From positions 6,737,001 to 6,801,000 of the forward strand of contig NZ_CP015849.1 of NCBI RefSeq assembly GCF_001654495.1: a DNA stretch of 64,000 bases, read 5' to 3'. The stretch is from Streptomyces sp. SAT1 (GTDB lineage: Bacteria > Actinomycetota > Actinomycetes > Streptomycetales > Streptomycetaceae). The notes below the pieces were generated by a model. The model saw nothing but the letters and a program-made list of their open reading frames with translations. It did not search any database and was not told the origin of the DNA. The position numbers were made by a program, and so were the translations under genes. Shown here one piece after another: positions 7,939-16,681 of this stretch (positions are counted from its first letter, which is position 1; each line of letters starts with the position of its first letter).

Positions 7939-8604
7939 ATGTCCAGCGCTCTGCCGCCCTTCACCACGCCTCAAGAGCCCCACGACAAGCCGGTGTTGCT
8001 GGAGCTGGGCACCGGTTCGGACGAGCCCTGCCTGCGGGCCGACGCGGCGCGCAACCGCGCCCGGCTGCTGGACGCGGCGGCCCGGCTGGTCGCCGAGCAC
8101 GGAGCCGCCGGGGTCACCATGGAGGCGGTGGCGGCGGCCGCCCAGGTGGGCAAGGGGACGGTCTTCCGCCGCTTCGGCGACCGCACCGGACTGCTGACGG
8201 CGCTCCTGGACCACTCCGAGAAGAAGTTCCAGGCGTCCTTCCTGAGCGGTCCCGCCCCTCTCGGGCCGGGCGCGCCGCCCGTGGAGCGGCTGCGGGCCTT
8301 CGGCTGCGCCGCGCTCCGCCGCGCCGCCGACGACCTGGAACTCCAGCTGGCCGCCGAGGCGTGCCCCGACCGCAGGCATCTGGTCCCGGCCCACCGGGTG
8401 CGGTTCGGCCATGTCGTGATGCTGCTGCGCCACGCGGTCCCCGAGGCGGACGCCGAACTGCTCGCCCACACGCTGATGGGCTATCTCGAACCGGCGCTCA
8501 TCTTCCATCTGACCCGGCAGCGCCAGATGCCGATGGAACGCCTCCAGAGCGGCTGGTACGACCTGGTCGCCCGGCTGACCTCTCCGGCGCTCCCGACCGC
8601 CTGA
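7939..8604 (+). CDS. TetR/AcrR-family transcriptional regulator
   Basis: 221 residues if started at ATG 7939. The N-terminal HTH (about residues 38-85) reads RNRARLLDAAARLVAEHG, then VTMEAVAAAAQVGKGTVFRRFG, with a ligand-binding helical C-terminal half. No ribosome binding site precedes either ATG 7939 or ATG 7921, so the gene may be read from a leaderless transcript. It probably represses itself and the divergent flavin reductase gene through the two palindromes upstream. The inducer is unknown, but the target suggests quinone or electrophile stress. Confidence 0.9.
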   Translation: MSSALPPFTTPQEPHDKPVLLELGTGSDEPCLRADAARNRARLLDAAARLVAEHGAAGVTMEAVAAAAQVGKGTVFRRFGDRTGLLTALLDHSEKKFQASFLSGPAPLGPGAPPVERLRAFGCAALRRAADDLELQLAAEACPDRRHLVPAHRVRFGHVVMLLRHAVPEADAELLAHTLMGYLEPALIFHLTRQRQMPMERLQSGWYDLVARLTSPALPTA

Positions 8605-8671
8605 CCCGCGCCCCTCCGCCTCCACCGAGCCACCGGGCCACCGGTCCGTCCGGGGCACCCGGGCCGCCGGT

Positions 8672-8705
8672 CCGTCGGGAGGTTCCGTCCGTCGGGAAGT
8701 TCCGG
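8672..8705. repeat. 17-bp direct repeat (two tandem copies)
   Basis: CCGTCGGGAGGTTCCGT at 8672 is followed directly by CCGTCGGGAAGTTCCGG at 8689 (15 of 17 bases identical), just beyond the stop of the monooxygenase gene. Confidence 0.85.
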
Positions 8706-8710
8706 CCCGT

Positions 8711-9856
8711 TCAGCCGTGGGACGTGAACATCTCCAGCAGCGCGTCGGGGGCGTCCTCGCCGAACAGCAGGGTGGCGCCGCGGGCCGACTCGGCCGCCGC
8801 CGACTCGCTGCGCGGGAACAGCCGCTCCTCGTACGCCCGCAGCGCCGCCTCGGTGTCGTCCGGCCTCGCGGCGAGAAAACCGGCCAGTTCGGCGCCGTCG
8901 AGCATGGCCAGATTCGCGCCCTCGCCCGCGAACGGCGACATCAGGTGCGCGGCGTCGCCCAGCAGCGTCACGCCGGGCACCCGGTCCCAGCGGTGGCCGA
9001 CCGGCAGGGCGTGGATCCGCCGCGGGACCAGCGCGCCGTCGGCGTCCGCGACCAGGGACCGCAGGCTCTTGTCCCAGTCGGGGAAGCGGTCGAGCACCCG
9101 CTCCTTGGCGGTGTCGGTGTCGGTGAAGTCGATGCCGTCCAGCCAGTCCTCCGGCGCCACGACGGCCGCGTAGACATGCAGGTCGCCGTGTGTCTCGCGG
9201 TGCGCGAGGAAGCCCCGGCCCGCGTCGAGCGCGAAGAAGAACCCGCCGCCCACCACCTCGGCGGCCACCGGATGGCGCACGTCAGCGGCCCGCAGGTCCG
9301 CCTCGACGAACGAGACGCCCGTGTAGGCGGGCCGCGCGGCGGAGACCAGCGGGCGGATCCGCGACCAGGCGCCGTCGGCGCCGACCAGCAGGTCCGTGGT
9401 GAACACGGTGCCGTCGGCGAGCGCCACCTCGTGCCGGCCGCCGCCCAGCCCGCGCGCCCCGGTGACCTTCGCGCCCCAGCGCACGGTCGCCTCGGGCAGC
9501 GAGCCGAGCAGCAGGTCGCGCAGGTCGCCCCGGTCGATCTCGGGCCGGCCGCCGGTGCCGTCGTCGGGCTCGTCCATCCGGACCGTCCCGTGCCGGTCGA
9601 GCACCCGCGTGGCCTGGCCGCCCTGTAGCACCAGTTCACTGAACCGCTCGTGCAGCCCGGCCGCGCGCAGCGCCGCCTGCCCCGAGTCCTCGTGGATGTC
9701 GAGCATGCCGCCCTGGGTGCGTGCGGCGGGGGAGGCGTCCAGGTCGAAGACGGCCGCCTCGATCCCGTGCACATGCAGGACGCGGGCGAGCGTGAGGCCG
9801 CCGAGCCCGGCGCCGATCACGGCGACGGGGTGGTGCGGGACAGCGGTGTGGGACAT
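8711..9856 (-). CDS. FAD-dependent monooxygenase, TetX-like (PHBH fold)
   Basis: 381-residue class A flavin hydroxylase. It has the Rossmann motif GAGLGGLTLARVL near residue 15, a TQGGMLDIHEDSG segment shared with tetracycline-inactivating TetX relatives, a middle GADGAWSRIRP and the FAD motif GDAAHLMSPFAGEGANLAM near residue 295. It hydroxylates an aromatic or enolic substrate with NADPH and O2; the real substrate is unknown. ATG 9856 has GGAG upstream. It follows a tetR gene on the same strand after 74 bp, an arrangement typical of an inducible drug- or metabolite-inactivation unit. Confidence 0.9.
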   Translation of the reverse strand: MSHTAVPHHPVAVIGAGLGGLTLARVLHVHGIEAAVFDLDASPAARTQGGMLDIHEDSGQAALRAAGLHERFSELVLQGGQATRVLDRHGTVRMDEPDDGTGGRPEIDRGDLRDLLLGSLPEATVRWGAKVTGARGLGGGRHEVALADGTVFTTDLLVGADGAWSRIRPLVSAARPAYTGVSFVEADLRAADVRHPVAAEVVGGGFFFALDAGRGFLAHRETHGDLHVYAAVVAPEDWLDGIDFTDTDTAKERVLDRFPDWDKSLRSLVADADGALVPRRIHALPVGHRWDRVPGVTLLGDAAHLMSPFAGEGANLAMLDGAELAGFLAARPDDTEAALRAYEERLFPRSESAAAESARGATLLFGEDAPDALLEMFTSHG

Positions 9857-9930
9857 GGGTGTCTCCGGACGAGAGTGAGGGGTGAGGGTGTGGATGGGGG
9901 TGCGGATGGGGTGGGGCGAAGGCGTGAGGA

Positions 9931-10686
9931 TCAGTCGGAGCCCGGGACCGGGGTGTGCGCGATGCCGCTGATGACGGCTCGGATGCCCCAGGCCAGGCGC
10001 TCCTCGGGCGCGCCGGACAGCAGCGGGCCCGCGAGCGCCGCGATGTGCGGATGGGTGGTGTCGCGGGCGCCGTGCAGGGCGCGGGTCAGCGCGTCCCAGT
10101 CGGCGTCGGCGTCGGCGTCGGCGTCGGAGCCTGAGCCGGTGTCGGCATCGGTGTCGGTGTCCCGCTGTCCGGTGGCGGTCGCGCCGCGCGCGGAGTGCTC
10201 GGCGGCCGTCGCCGTGGCGTGCTGGAGCAGCAGGTCCACGCCCCACGCCGCCCGCTCGGGCGGGACCCCGCCCTCGTCGAGCAGGGCGAGCAGCGTCTCG
10301 ATGAGGTTCAGGTAGTGCGGGCCGCTGGGCCGGGCGGTGAGCGCGGAGCGGGCGAGGCTCGGATGGGCGTGCAGCATCCGGACGTACGCCGTGAGCACCG
10401 CTTCCAGTCGCGCGCGCCAGTCGCCCTCCTCGGGCGCCGGCGCCGCGCCGACCGTGCCCAGCAGCTCGTCCAGGACGGCCGCGTGCAGCTCGGCGGTGTT
10501 GCGCACGTACACGTACAGCGAGGCAGGGCCGGTGTCGAGCTCCTGGGCCAGGCGCCGCATGGTCACCTTCGCCAGTCCCTCGGCACGCAGCACGGCGACC
10601 GCGGCGGCGACGATGCCCTCCCGGGTCAGGGCGGGCTTGGCGGGCCGGTCGCGGCGGCTGCGGGGGGTCTCGGGGCGTGCGGTCAT
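9931..10686 (-). CDS. TetR-family regulator with TetR-type C-terminal domain
   Basis: 251 residues. The HTH (residues ~18-65) contains TREGIVAAAVAVLRAEGLAKVTMRRLA, then DTGPASLYVYVRN; the C-terminal helices match the tetracycline-repressor-like domain. A low-complexity acidic run of alternating Asp-Ala near residues 190-205 derives from a GTCGGC repeat at about 10100-10130. It is the first gene of a two-gene unit with the TetX-like monooxygenase. A cluster of three palindromes starts 15 bp upstream of its ATG, so autorepression is likely. Confidence 0.9.
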   Translation of the reverse strand: MTARPETPRSRRDRPAKPALTREGIVAAAVAVLRAEGLAKVTMRRLAQELDTGPASLYVYVRNTAELHAAVLDELLGTVGAAPAPEEGDWRARLEAVLTAYVRMLHAHPSLARSALTARPSGPHYLNLIETLLALLDEGGVPPERAAWGVDLLLQHATATAAEHSARGATATGQRDTDTDADTGSGSDADADADADWDALTRALHGARDTTHPHIAALAGPLLSGAPEERLAWGIRAVISGIAHTPVPGSD

Positions 10687-10700
10687 GCCCTCACCGTAAC

Positions 10701-10745
10701 GAACATGTTCGCTCCGAACAAGTTCGTGACGAACATGTTCGTCAC
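10701..10745. promoter_or_regulatory. Three evenly spaced palindromic operators upstream of tetR
   Basis: GAACATGTTC at 10701-10710, GAACAAGTTC at 10716-10725 and GAACATGTTC at 10731-10740 give 15-bp centre spacing. The last is embedded in the perfect 20-bp palindrome GTGACGAACATGTTCGTCAC (10726-10745). The position 15 bp before the regulator's ATG supports repression by TetR, possibly cooperative. Confidence 0.85.
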
Positions 10746-10800
10746 GCGGGAGGCGTACGGCAGGACGCGTACGGCGCGACGCGTACGGCGCATCGTCTCT

Positions 10801-10832
10801 CGTGTCCTCGTGTCCTCGTGTCCTCGTGTCCT
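10801..10832. repeat. Four tandem copies of CGTGTCCT
   Basis: Perfect 8-bp unit repeated four times, followed by degenerate CTCGCGGCCTCGCG. It is preceded by three copies of a GCGTACGGC motif at about 10753-10790. It lies in the 307-bp gap before the LacI gene; no gene is seen there. Confidence 0.9.
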
Positions 10833-10993
10833 CGCGGCCTCGCGCCCCGTGCCCTCGTGCGGAGAATCGTTTCGGCGTCGATCGCGCCGCCCGCGACGCG
10901 CCTCCCGTCGGCCACCGGGCCGCCGCGCACCCGGCCGGGATGCTTCCCCCGCGCGCTCAACTCCCTTGCGCTTCTGCCAAGATGCGGTACGTC

Positions 10994-12037
10994 ATGGTGC
11001 AGATACCCAAGGCCGCCGCGCCCTCGTCGACGACACCCCCACTGCCGCACTCGGTCCCCACGAGTGCCGATGTGGCCCGTCTCGCGGGTGTCTCGCGCGC
11101 GACCGTCTCCTACGTCCTGAACAACACCAGCGCCGTGCGGATCAGCGAACCCACCCGTCGCCGGGTCCGCGCCGCCGCCGAGGAACTGGGCTATGTGCCC
11201 CACGCCGCAGCGCGCAGCCTGCGCGCCGGGCACAGCCGCATCGTCCTGATGCCCACGCCCGCCGTCCCGATGGGCCCGCTGTACCACGGGTTCATCGACG
11301 AACTCCAGGGGGCGCTGGGCCGCCTCGACTACACCGTCGTGCAGCACGGCAGCGTCGGTCTGCGCGGCGAGGAGGCCGCCCGTGCCTGGGCCGAACTGCG
11401 CCCGGTCGCCGTCCTGTTGCCCGGGACCGGCATCGGCTCCGAGGGGGTCGCGGTGCTGCGGCGCTCCGGGGCGCGGGCCGTCGTCACCATCGGACCCGAG
11501 GCCGTCGAGGGGGCGCACGCCGTGCTCCTGGACCACCACAGCGTCGGCCGCCGCGCCGGAGCCCATCTGTACGCACGCGGCCGGCGCCGGATCGGCGTGG
11601 TCGTCCCCGAGGAACGCGGGCTCGGGGTGTTCTCCCGGCCCCGCCTGGAAGGCGTACGCCGCGCCCTGAGCGGGACCGACGGGACCGTGACCGAGCTTCC
11701 CCTCGGCTACGACGAGGAGTCGGCGGCCCGGCTCGCCGCCCGCTGGCGCGCGCTCGGCCTGGACGCGGTCTTCGCCTACAACGACGAGTACGCCATGCTC
11801 CTGATGCGCGCCCTCCAGGACGCGGGCCTGCGCGTGCCCGAGGAGACGGCCGTGGTGGGCGCCGACGACCTGATGCTCGGCAGGCTGCTGCGGCCCCGGC
11901 TGAGCACGGTGCACATCGAGCTGCCCGCGGGCCGCGACCTCGCCGAGCTGGTCGACAGCGCCGTACGCGACCCCGGCGGCGCGCCCGAGCGGCGCACGGT
12001 GCGGGGCGCCACCGTGGTGCACCGCGAATCCAGCTGA
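10994..12037 (+). CDS. LacI/GalR-family transcriptional regulator
   Basis: 347 residues from ATG 10994; ATG 10982 is an equally possible start and neither has a clear Shine-Dalgarno site, so a leaderless mRNA is possible. The HTH near residues 18-40 reads TSADVARLAGVSRATVSYVLN, followed by the hinge and a periplasmic-binding-protein-like ligand domain. DAVFAYNDEYAMLLMRALQD and VVGADDLMLGRLLRPRLSTV are characteristic of the family. It likely responds to a sugar. No carbohydrate transport genes are adjacent, so the target is unknown. Confidence 0.9.
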   Translation: MVQIPKAAAPSSTTPPLPHSVPTSADVARLAGVSRATVSYVLNNTSAVRISEPTRRRVRAAAEELGYVPHAAARSLRAGHSRIVLMPTPAVPMGPLYHGFIDELQGALGRLDYTVVQHGSVGLRGEEAARAWAELRPVAVLLPGTGIGSEGVAVLRRSGARAVVTIGPEAVEGAHAVLLDHHSVGRRAGAHLYARGRRRIGVVVPEERGLGVFSRPRLEGVRRALSGTDGTVTELPLGYDEESAARLAARWRALGLDAVFAYNDEYAMLLMRALQDAGLRVPEETAVVGADDLMLGRLLRPRLSTVHIELPAGRDLAELVDSAVRDPGGAPERRTVRGATVVHRESS

Positions 12038-12055
12038 CCGGGCCCGGACACGGCG

Positions 12056-12086
12056 GCGGGGCCCGTCCCACCAGGGAGGGCCCCGC
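12056..12086. terminator. Hairpin between convergent lacI-type and thioredoxin genes
   Basis: Arms GCGGGGCCC (12056-12064) and GGGCCCCGC (12078-12086) pair perfectly around a 13-nt loop. It sits between two convergent stops, so it may serve both directions. Confidence 0.65.
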
Positions 12087-12133
12087 GGCGCCGGGCGGCG
12101 GCCGGACCGGCCGGCGGCTGCCCGCGGTGTCCG

Positions 12134-12520
<387 letters not shown>

Positions 12521-12614
12521 GGCGTGATCCCTCTTCCTGATGTCGGGTTGAGCCGTCCGCACAACACGGCCGACCCTACGGGCTATTCCGCGCGCGTACC
12601 CAAGCGGCCGACCG

Positions 12615-12655
12615 GGCAACCCACCTGGTCAAGGGCGCGGCAACCCACCTGGTCA
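12615..12655. repeat. 17-bp direct repeat with 24-bp period
   Basis: GGCAACCCACCTGGTCA occurs at 12615-12631 and 12639-12655, in the 208-bp gap between the divergent thioredoxin and flavoprotein genes. Its position in the shared upstream region makes it a possible regulator site. Confidence 0.85.
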
Positions 12656-12728
12656 CCGGCGCGCCCCGCCGTCACACGGCCCGTGGGTCCCTGTGGCCAC
12701 CGGACACGCCACCCACCAGACTGACCCC

Positions 12729-14159
12729 ATGACCGAAACGGAAACCCTCGCGTACGACGTCGTGGTGCTCGGAGCCGGACCGGTCGGCGAGAACGTCGCC
12801 GACCGCACCCGCGCGGCGGGCCTGTCCACCGCGATCGTGGAGAGCGAACTGGTCGGCGGCGAGTGCTCCTACTGGGCGTGCATGCCGAGCAAGGCCCTGC
12901 TGCGCCCGGTCATCGCCCGCGCCGACGCCCGCCGCCTGCCCGGACTGAGCCAGGCCGTGCAGGGGCCGCTGGACACCGCGGCGGTCCTCGCCCGCCGGGA
13001 CGAGTACACCTCGCACTGGCACGACGACGGCCAGGTCGCCTGGGTCGAGGGCATCGGAGCGGACCTGTACCGCGGCCACGGCCGCCTCGCCGGTCCCCGT
13101 ACCGTCACGGTCACCGGCCCGGACGGCGAGTGGCGGACCCTGACCGCCCGGCACGCCGTGGCCGTCTGCACCGGCACCCGGGCGAGCCTGCCCGAGCTGC
13201 CCGGTCTCGACGGCGTCGGGCCGTGGACCAGCCGCGAGGCCACCAGCGCCGAGGAGGTGCCCCGGCGGCTGATCGTGGTCGGCGGCGGTGTGGTCGCCAC
13301 CGAGATGGCCACCGTCTACCAGGCCCTCGGCTCCCAGGTCACGCTGCTGGTGCGCGGCAAGGGCCTGCTGCCGCGCATGGAGCCCTTCGCCGGGGAGCTC
13401 GTCGCCGAGGCGCTCACTGCGGCCGGCGCCGAGCTGCGCACCGGCACCTCGGTGGAGTCGGTGGCCCGCGAGAACGGCTCCGTCGTGGCCGTCACCGGGA
13501 CCGGCGAGCGTGTCGAGGCCGACGAGATCCTCTTCGCCACCGGCCGCGCCCCGCGCACCGGCGACATCGGCCTGGAGACGGTCGGCCTGGAACCCGGCTC
13601 GTGGCTCTCCGTCGACGACACTCTGCGGGTGGAGGGCACCGACTGGCTGTACGCGTGCGGCGACGTCAACCACCGCGCCCTCCTCACCCACCAGGGCAAG
13701 TACCAGGCCCGGATCGCGGGCGACGTCATCGGCGCCCGCGCCGCGGGCACCGCCCCCGCCGCACCCCAGCCGTGGGGACCCTACGCCGCCACCGCCGATC
13801 ACCACGCCGTGCCGCAGGTCGTCTTCACCGACCCCGAGGCCGCCGCCGTCGGACTCTCCCTGGCGGAGGCCGAGCAGGCCGGACACCGGGTCCGCGCCGT
13901 CGATGTCGACCTCTCCTCGGTCGCGGGCGCCGGACTGTACGGGGAGGGCTACCGGGGCCGCGCCCGCATGGTGGTCGACCTCGACGAGAACATCCTGCGC
14001 GGCGTCACCTTCGTCGGCCCCGGCGTCGGCGAACTGCTGCACTCCGCGACGGTCGCCGTCGCCGGACGGATCCCCGTCGACCTGCTCTGGCACGCGGTCC
14101 CCTCATACCCGACGATCAGCGAGGTGTGGCTGCGCCTGCTGGAGGCGTACCGGGGCTGA
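12729..14159 (+). CDS. NAD(P)/FAD-dependent pyridine nucleotide-disulfide oxidoreductase (dihydrolipoyl dehydrogenase / mycothione reductase-like)
   Basis: 476 residues with an N-terminal FAD motif GAGPVGENVADR. The redox pair is Cys46 and Cys51 in GGECSYWACMPSKAL, so the CxxxxC spacing is kept although the usual C-x-N-V-G-C composition is not. A second Rossmann motif GGGVVATEMATVYQALGS and the ACGDVNHRALLTHQGKYQAR segment follow. The C-terminus ends with HAVPSYPTISEVW, supplying the His/Glu acid-base pair. The substrate is uncertain: dihydrolipoamide, mycothione or a quinone. It is divergent from thioredoxin. Confidence 0.88.
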   Translation: MTETETLAYDVVVLGAGPVGENVADRTRAAGLSTAIVESELVGGECSYWACMPSKALLRPVIARADARRLPGLSQAVQGPLDTAAVLARRDEYTSHWHDDGQVAWVEGIGADLYRGHGRLAGPRTVTVTGPDGEWRTLTARHAVAVCTGTRASLPELPGLDGVGPWTSREATSAEEVPRRLIVVGGGVVATEMATVYQALGSQVTLLVRGKGLLPRMEPFAGELVAEALTAAGAELRTGTSVESVARENGSVVAVTGTGERVEADEILFATGRAPRTGDIGLETVGLEPGSWLSVDDTLRVEGTDWLYACGDVNHRALLTHQGKYQARIAGDVIGARAAGTAPAAPQPWGPYAATADHHAVPQVVFTDPEAAAVGLSLAEAEQAGHRVRAVDVDLSSVAGAGLYGEGYRGRARMVVDLDENILRGVTFVGPGVGELLHSATVAVAGRIPVDLLWHAVPSYPTISEVWLRLLEAYRG

Positions 14160-14533
14160 GTCCGGGGCGGGCGGTCCCGTGCCTCCGGGCCGGTGAGGGC
14201 CGGGACCGGCGGGCCCGGCGCCGCGCCCGGCGGGGCGGGAAGGGACGGGAGCGGGGCGACGGGCCGAGCTGTGCCGGTCGCTCGGGCGGTCCTGCGTGCG
14301 GGTGGCGCGGCCCCACGAGGCTGGGCGGCCTGGGGCCGGTGCGACCGGTGCGGTGGTGGGCGGCGCGTCGGCCGGGCCTGTGCGCGCGGTACGCGGTCGG
14401 GGAGCCGGCGCGTGAGGTCGGCGGGTCCGGTGGCTGTCCCGCCCCGCGGTACGAGGAACCCCGCCCGGCCACCCGGCAGTCCCCTGGGTGGGCTCAGGAG
14501 GTCCGGCCCCGCGAGCCCGCGGCGCCCCCCCCG
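14160..14533. other. 374-bp non-coding convergent gap with a hairpin
   Basis: Lies between the convergent flavoprotein and deformylase genes. Open frames here have arginine/glycine-rich composition and no start signals, so none is called. A hairpin with arms CGGTCCCG (14172-14179) and CGGGACCG (14201-14208) lies just after the flavoprotein stop and may terminate it. Confidence 0.5.
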
Positions 14534-15178
14534 CTAACCCAGCGGGAAGCCCAGCGCCTCCGCCGCCCGTTCGGGTGTCGGCTGGGACCAGCGGGCCACC
14601 GCCACCTCGTTCGAGGACAGCGAGCGGATCTCGGCGCGGTCGAGGTAGAGGGTGCCGTCGAGATGGTCGGTCTCGTGCTGCGCGATACGGGCCGGCCAGC
14701 CGGTCAGCACCTCGTCCACCGGGCGCCCCCGCTCGTCCTCGGCCCGCAGCCGCACCCGGGCGTGCCGGGCCACCACCGCCTGCCACCCCGGCACGCTCAG
14801 ACAGCCCTCGAAGAACGCGGCCCGGTCCGGACCGACCGGCTCGTAGACGGGGTTGACCAGGACCCTGAACGGAAGCGGCACCCGGCCGCGCGCCAGCCGC
14901 ACCTCCTCCGGCACCGGCGCCGGGTCCTCCACGACGGCGATCCGCAGGGCCACGCCCACCTGCGGCGCGGCCAGCCCCACCCCCGGCGCCGCGTGCATGG
15001 TGAGGCGCAGCGCCTGGACGAACCGGTCGAGCAACGCGGGCTCCAACTGGCCGTCGAACGGCTCGGCGGCGCCGCGCAGCACCGGGTCACCGGCCGTGAC
15101 GATGGGCAACGGGCCGTCCACGGCGAGGAGTTCCGCGACCTGTTCGGCAAGGGGCGTACGCGCACTGTCGAAAGCCAT
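14534..15178 (-). CDS. def: Peptide deformylase
   Basis: 214 residues. All three Zn/Fe-peptide deformylase motifs are present: GVGLAAPQ near residue 65, EGCLSVPG near residue 125 (metal Cys) and QHETDHLDG near residue 168 (two metal His plus catalytic Glu). It removes N-formyl groups from nascent proteins. ATG 15178 was chosen; the ribosome binding site is weak (CTGACGGA). It overlaps no neighbour and is divergent from the blaI-like gene at 15243. Confidence 0.95.
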   Translation of the reverse strand: MAFDSARTPLAEQVAELLAVDGPLPIVTAGDPVLRGAAEPFDGQLEPALLDRFVQALRLTMHAAPGVGLAAPQVGVALRIAVVEDPAPVPEEVRLARGRVPLPFRVLVNPVYEPVGPDRAAFFEGCLSVPGWQAVVARHARVRLRAEDERGRPVDEVLTGWPARIAQHETDHLDGTLYLDRAEIRSLSSNEVAVARWSQPTPERAAEALGFPLG

Positions 15179-15242
15179 TCCGTCAGCATGCCACGGAGTG
15201 AAGTAGCGTGGTCCGGCACGCCGACGCCGGAGGGAGACCGAC

Positions 15243-15665
15243 ATGGCCGAGCAGGACCGGCGGATCCGGCGCAGACAGGGGGAGCTGGAGGGCCAGGTGC
15301 TCGCCGCGCTCCGCGAGGCCGATGGACCGGTGACCGCCGCCTGGGTGCAGGAACGGCTCGGCGGCGACCTCGCCTACACCACCGTCGTCACCATCCTGAC
15401 CCGGCTGCTCGCCAAGGACGTGGTCGCCCGCGAGCGCCGGGGCCGCTCCTTCGTATGGACGCCGACCGCCGACGTGGCCCGGCTCGCCGCCCTGAGGATG
15501 CGCCGTCTGCTGGACGGCGAGCGCGACCGCGAGGCGGTCCTCGCCAGCTTCGTCACCGCGCTGCCGCCCGGCGACGAGCAGGTGCTGCGCGCCCTGCTGG
15601 ACTCGGTGGACGAGAGCTGCGCGCCCGGGGGCCGGAACACGGACGAGGACCGCACGGAGCACTGA
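15243..15665 (+). CDS. BlaI/MecI/CopY-family transcriptional repressor
   Basis: 140-residue winged-helix repressor: LEGQVLAALREADGPVTAAWVQERLGGDLAYTTVVTILTRLL (read as a segment, residues ~15-56) is the BlaI HTH, followed by a dimerisation helix that ends in an acidic tail. ATG 15243 follows GGAGGGA. The M56 peptidase gene starts 6 bp after its stop, the usual repressor-protease pairing in which the peptidase inactivates the repressor on signal. Confidence 0.92.
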   Translation: MAEQDRRIRRRQGELEGQVLAALREADGPVTAAWVQERLGGDLAYTTVVTILTRLLAKDVVARERRGRSFVWTPTADVARLAALRMRRLLDGERDREAVLASFVTALPPGDEQVLRALLDSVDESCAPGGRNTDEDRTEH

Positions 15666-15671
15666 CCGCAC

Positions 15672-16613
15672 ATGGGAGTCTTCGTCTTCCTGCCGCTGGT
15701 GCTGCCGCTGACCGCCTGGCCGGTCGCGCGCCTGGCCGAACTGCATCTGCACCCGCGCACCGCCACCCGGCTGCTGACGGCGGTGGCCGTCGTCATGGCG
15801 GTGTGCAGCACGCTGTGCCTGCTGCTGCTCATGGTCGTCGGCACCGCCCAGCTGCCCGGCAACCCGCTGCCGGACGGCTGGTCCGACCCCGAGGTCAGAG
15901 CCGCCGTACCGCACGACGGGATCGCGGGCCGCGCCGCCATCCCCGCCCTGGCGGCGGTGACGGCGGCCTGCGCCCGCACCCTGTGGCGCCACCGGCGGGT
16001 GACCCGGCGCGCCCGGCGGGCCCTGGCCGGGGTGCGCGGCGGCACGGTCGCGGTGCTCCCGGACGACGCGGCGCCCTACGCGTACGCGCTGCCGGGCGCC
16101 CCCGGGCGGATCGTCGTCACCACCGCCCTGCTGGACGGCCTGGCACCGGCCGAGCGGCGCGCGCTGTTCGCCCACGAACGCGCCCATCTGGCCGCCCGGC
16201 ACCACCGGCATCTGCTCGCCGTGCACCTGGCGGCGCGCGCCAATCCGTTCCTGCGCCCGCTGCGCTCCGCCGTCGCCTACACCGCCGAGCGGTGGGCCGA
16301 CGAGGAGGCGGCCCGCGCGGTCGGCGACCGGCGCACGGTGGCACGGGCCATCGGCCGGGCGGCGCTGCTGTCGGGCCGGTCGGCCGCCGCGCCCGCGCCC
16401 ACCCTCGCGGCGCTCGCCGCCACCGGACCGGTGCCCCGCCGGGTGGCCGCCCTGCTGGCACCCGCGCCCCCGGTCCGCGACTGGCCCTCGCTCTTCACGG
16501 CGGCCGGCGCGGCGGCCTGGGGCGCCGCCGCCGGTGCGGCGGTGTCCGCCATGTCCTCGGCGAACTCCGCCGTCACCCTCTTCCTGGTCCTCCAGACGGC
16601 CACGCCCCTGTAG
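15672..16613 (+). CDS. M56-family membrane metallopeptidase (BlaR1/MecR1 protease-domain type)
   Basis: 313 residues. Hydrophobic segments lie near 2-18, 38-60, 95-115 and at the C-terminus. The zinc motif HERAH (HExxH) is near residue 173, with the downstream glutamate in AERWADEEA. There is no penicillin-binding sensor domain, so the stimulus is unknown. It is encoded 6 bp after the BlaI-type repressor and is expected to cleave it. The 3' end is part of a tandem duplication that repeats the terminal Pro-Leu-stop sequence. Confidence 0.9.
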   Translation: MGVFVFLPLVLPLTAWPVARLAELHLHPRTATRLLTAVAVVMAVCSTLCLLLLMVVGTAQLPGNPLPDGWSDPEVRAAVPHDGIAGRAAIPALAAVTAACARTLWRHRRVTRRARRALAGVRGGTVAVLPDDAAPYAYALPGAPGRIVVTTALLDGLAPAERRALFAHERAHLAARHHRHLLAVHLAARANPFLRPLRSAVAYTAERWADEEAARAVGDRRTVARAIGRAALLSGRSAAAPAPTLAALAATGPVPRRVAALLAPAPPVRDWPSLFTAAGAAAWGAAAGAAVSAMSSANSAVTLFLVLQTATPL

Positions 16614-16675
16614 CGGGTCGCCATGGCCGCGCCGCTGTAGCGGGCCGCCACCACCACGCCCTGTAGCGGGCCGCC
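16608..16675. repeat. Three copies of CTGTAGCGGG[T/C]CGCC at the M56 gene end
   Basis: Copies at 16608, 16635 and 16661 (spacing 27 and 26 bp). The first contains the TAG stop of the M56 gene, and each later copy recreates a Pro-Leu-stop-like sequence. This looks like repeated duplication of the gene's 3' end. Confidence 0.85.
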
Positions 16676-16681
16676 CGCGCC

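Noticed and set aside
14193..14537. 114-codon plus-strand frame in the flavoprotein-deformylase gap
   Set aside because: Low-complexity Arg/Gly/Ala composition, no start signal, overlaps the 3' end of def on the opposite strand.
12863..16666. 1267-codon plus-strand frame spanning the flavoprotein, deformylase and M56 genes
   Set aside because: Arg/Pro/Gly-rich out-of-frame shadow that crosses genes on both strands.
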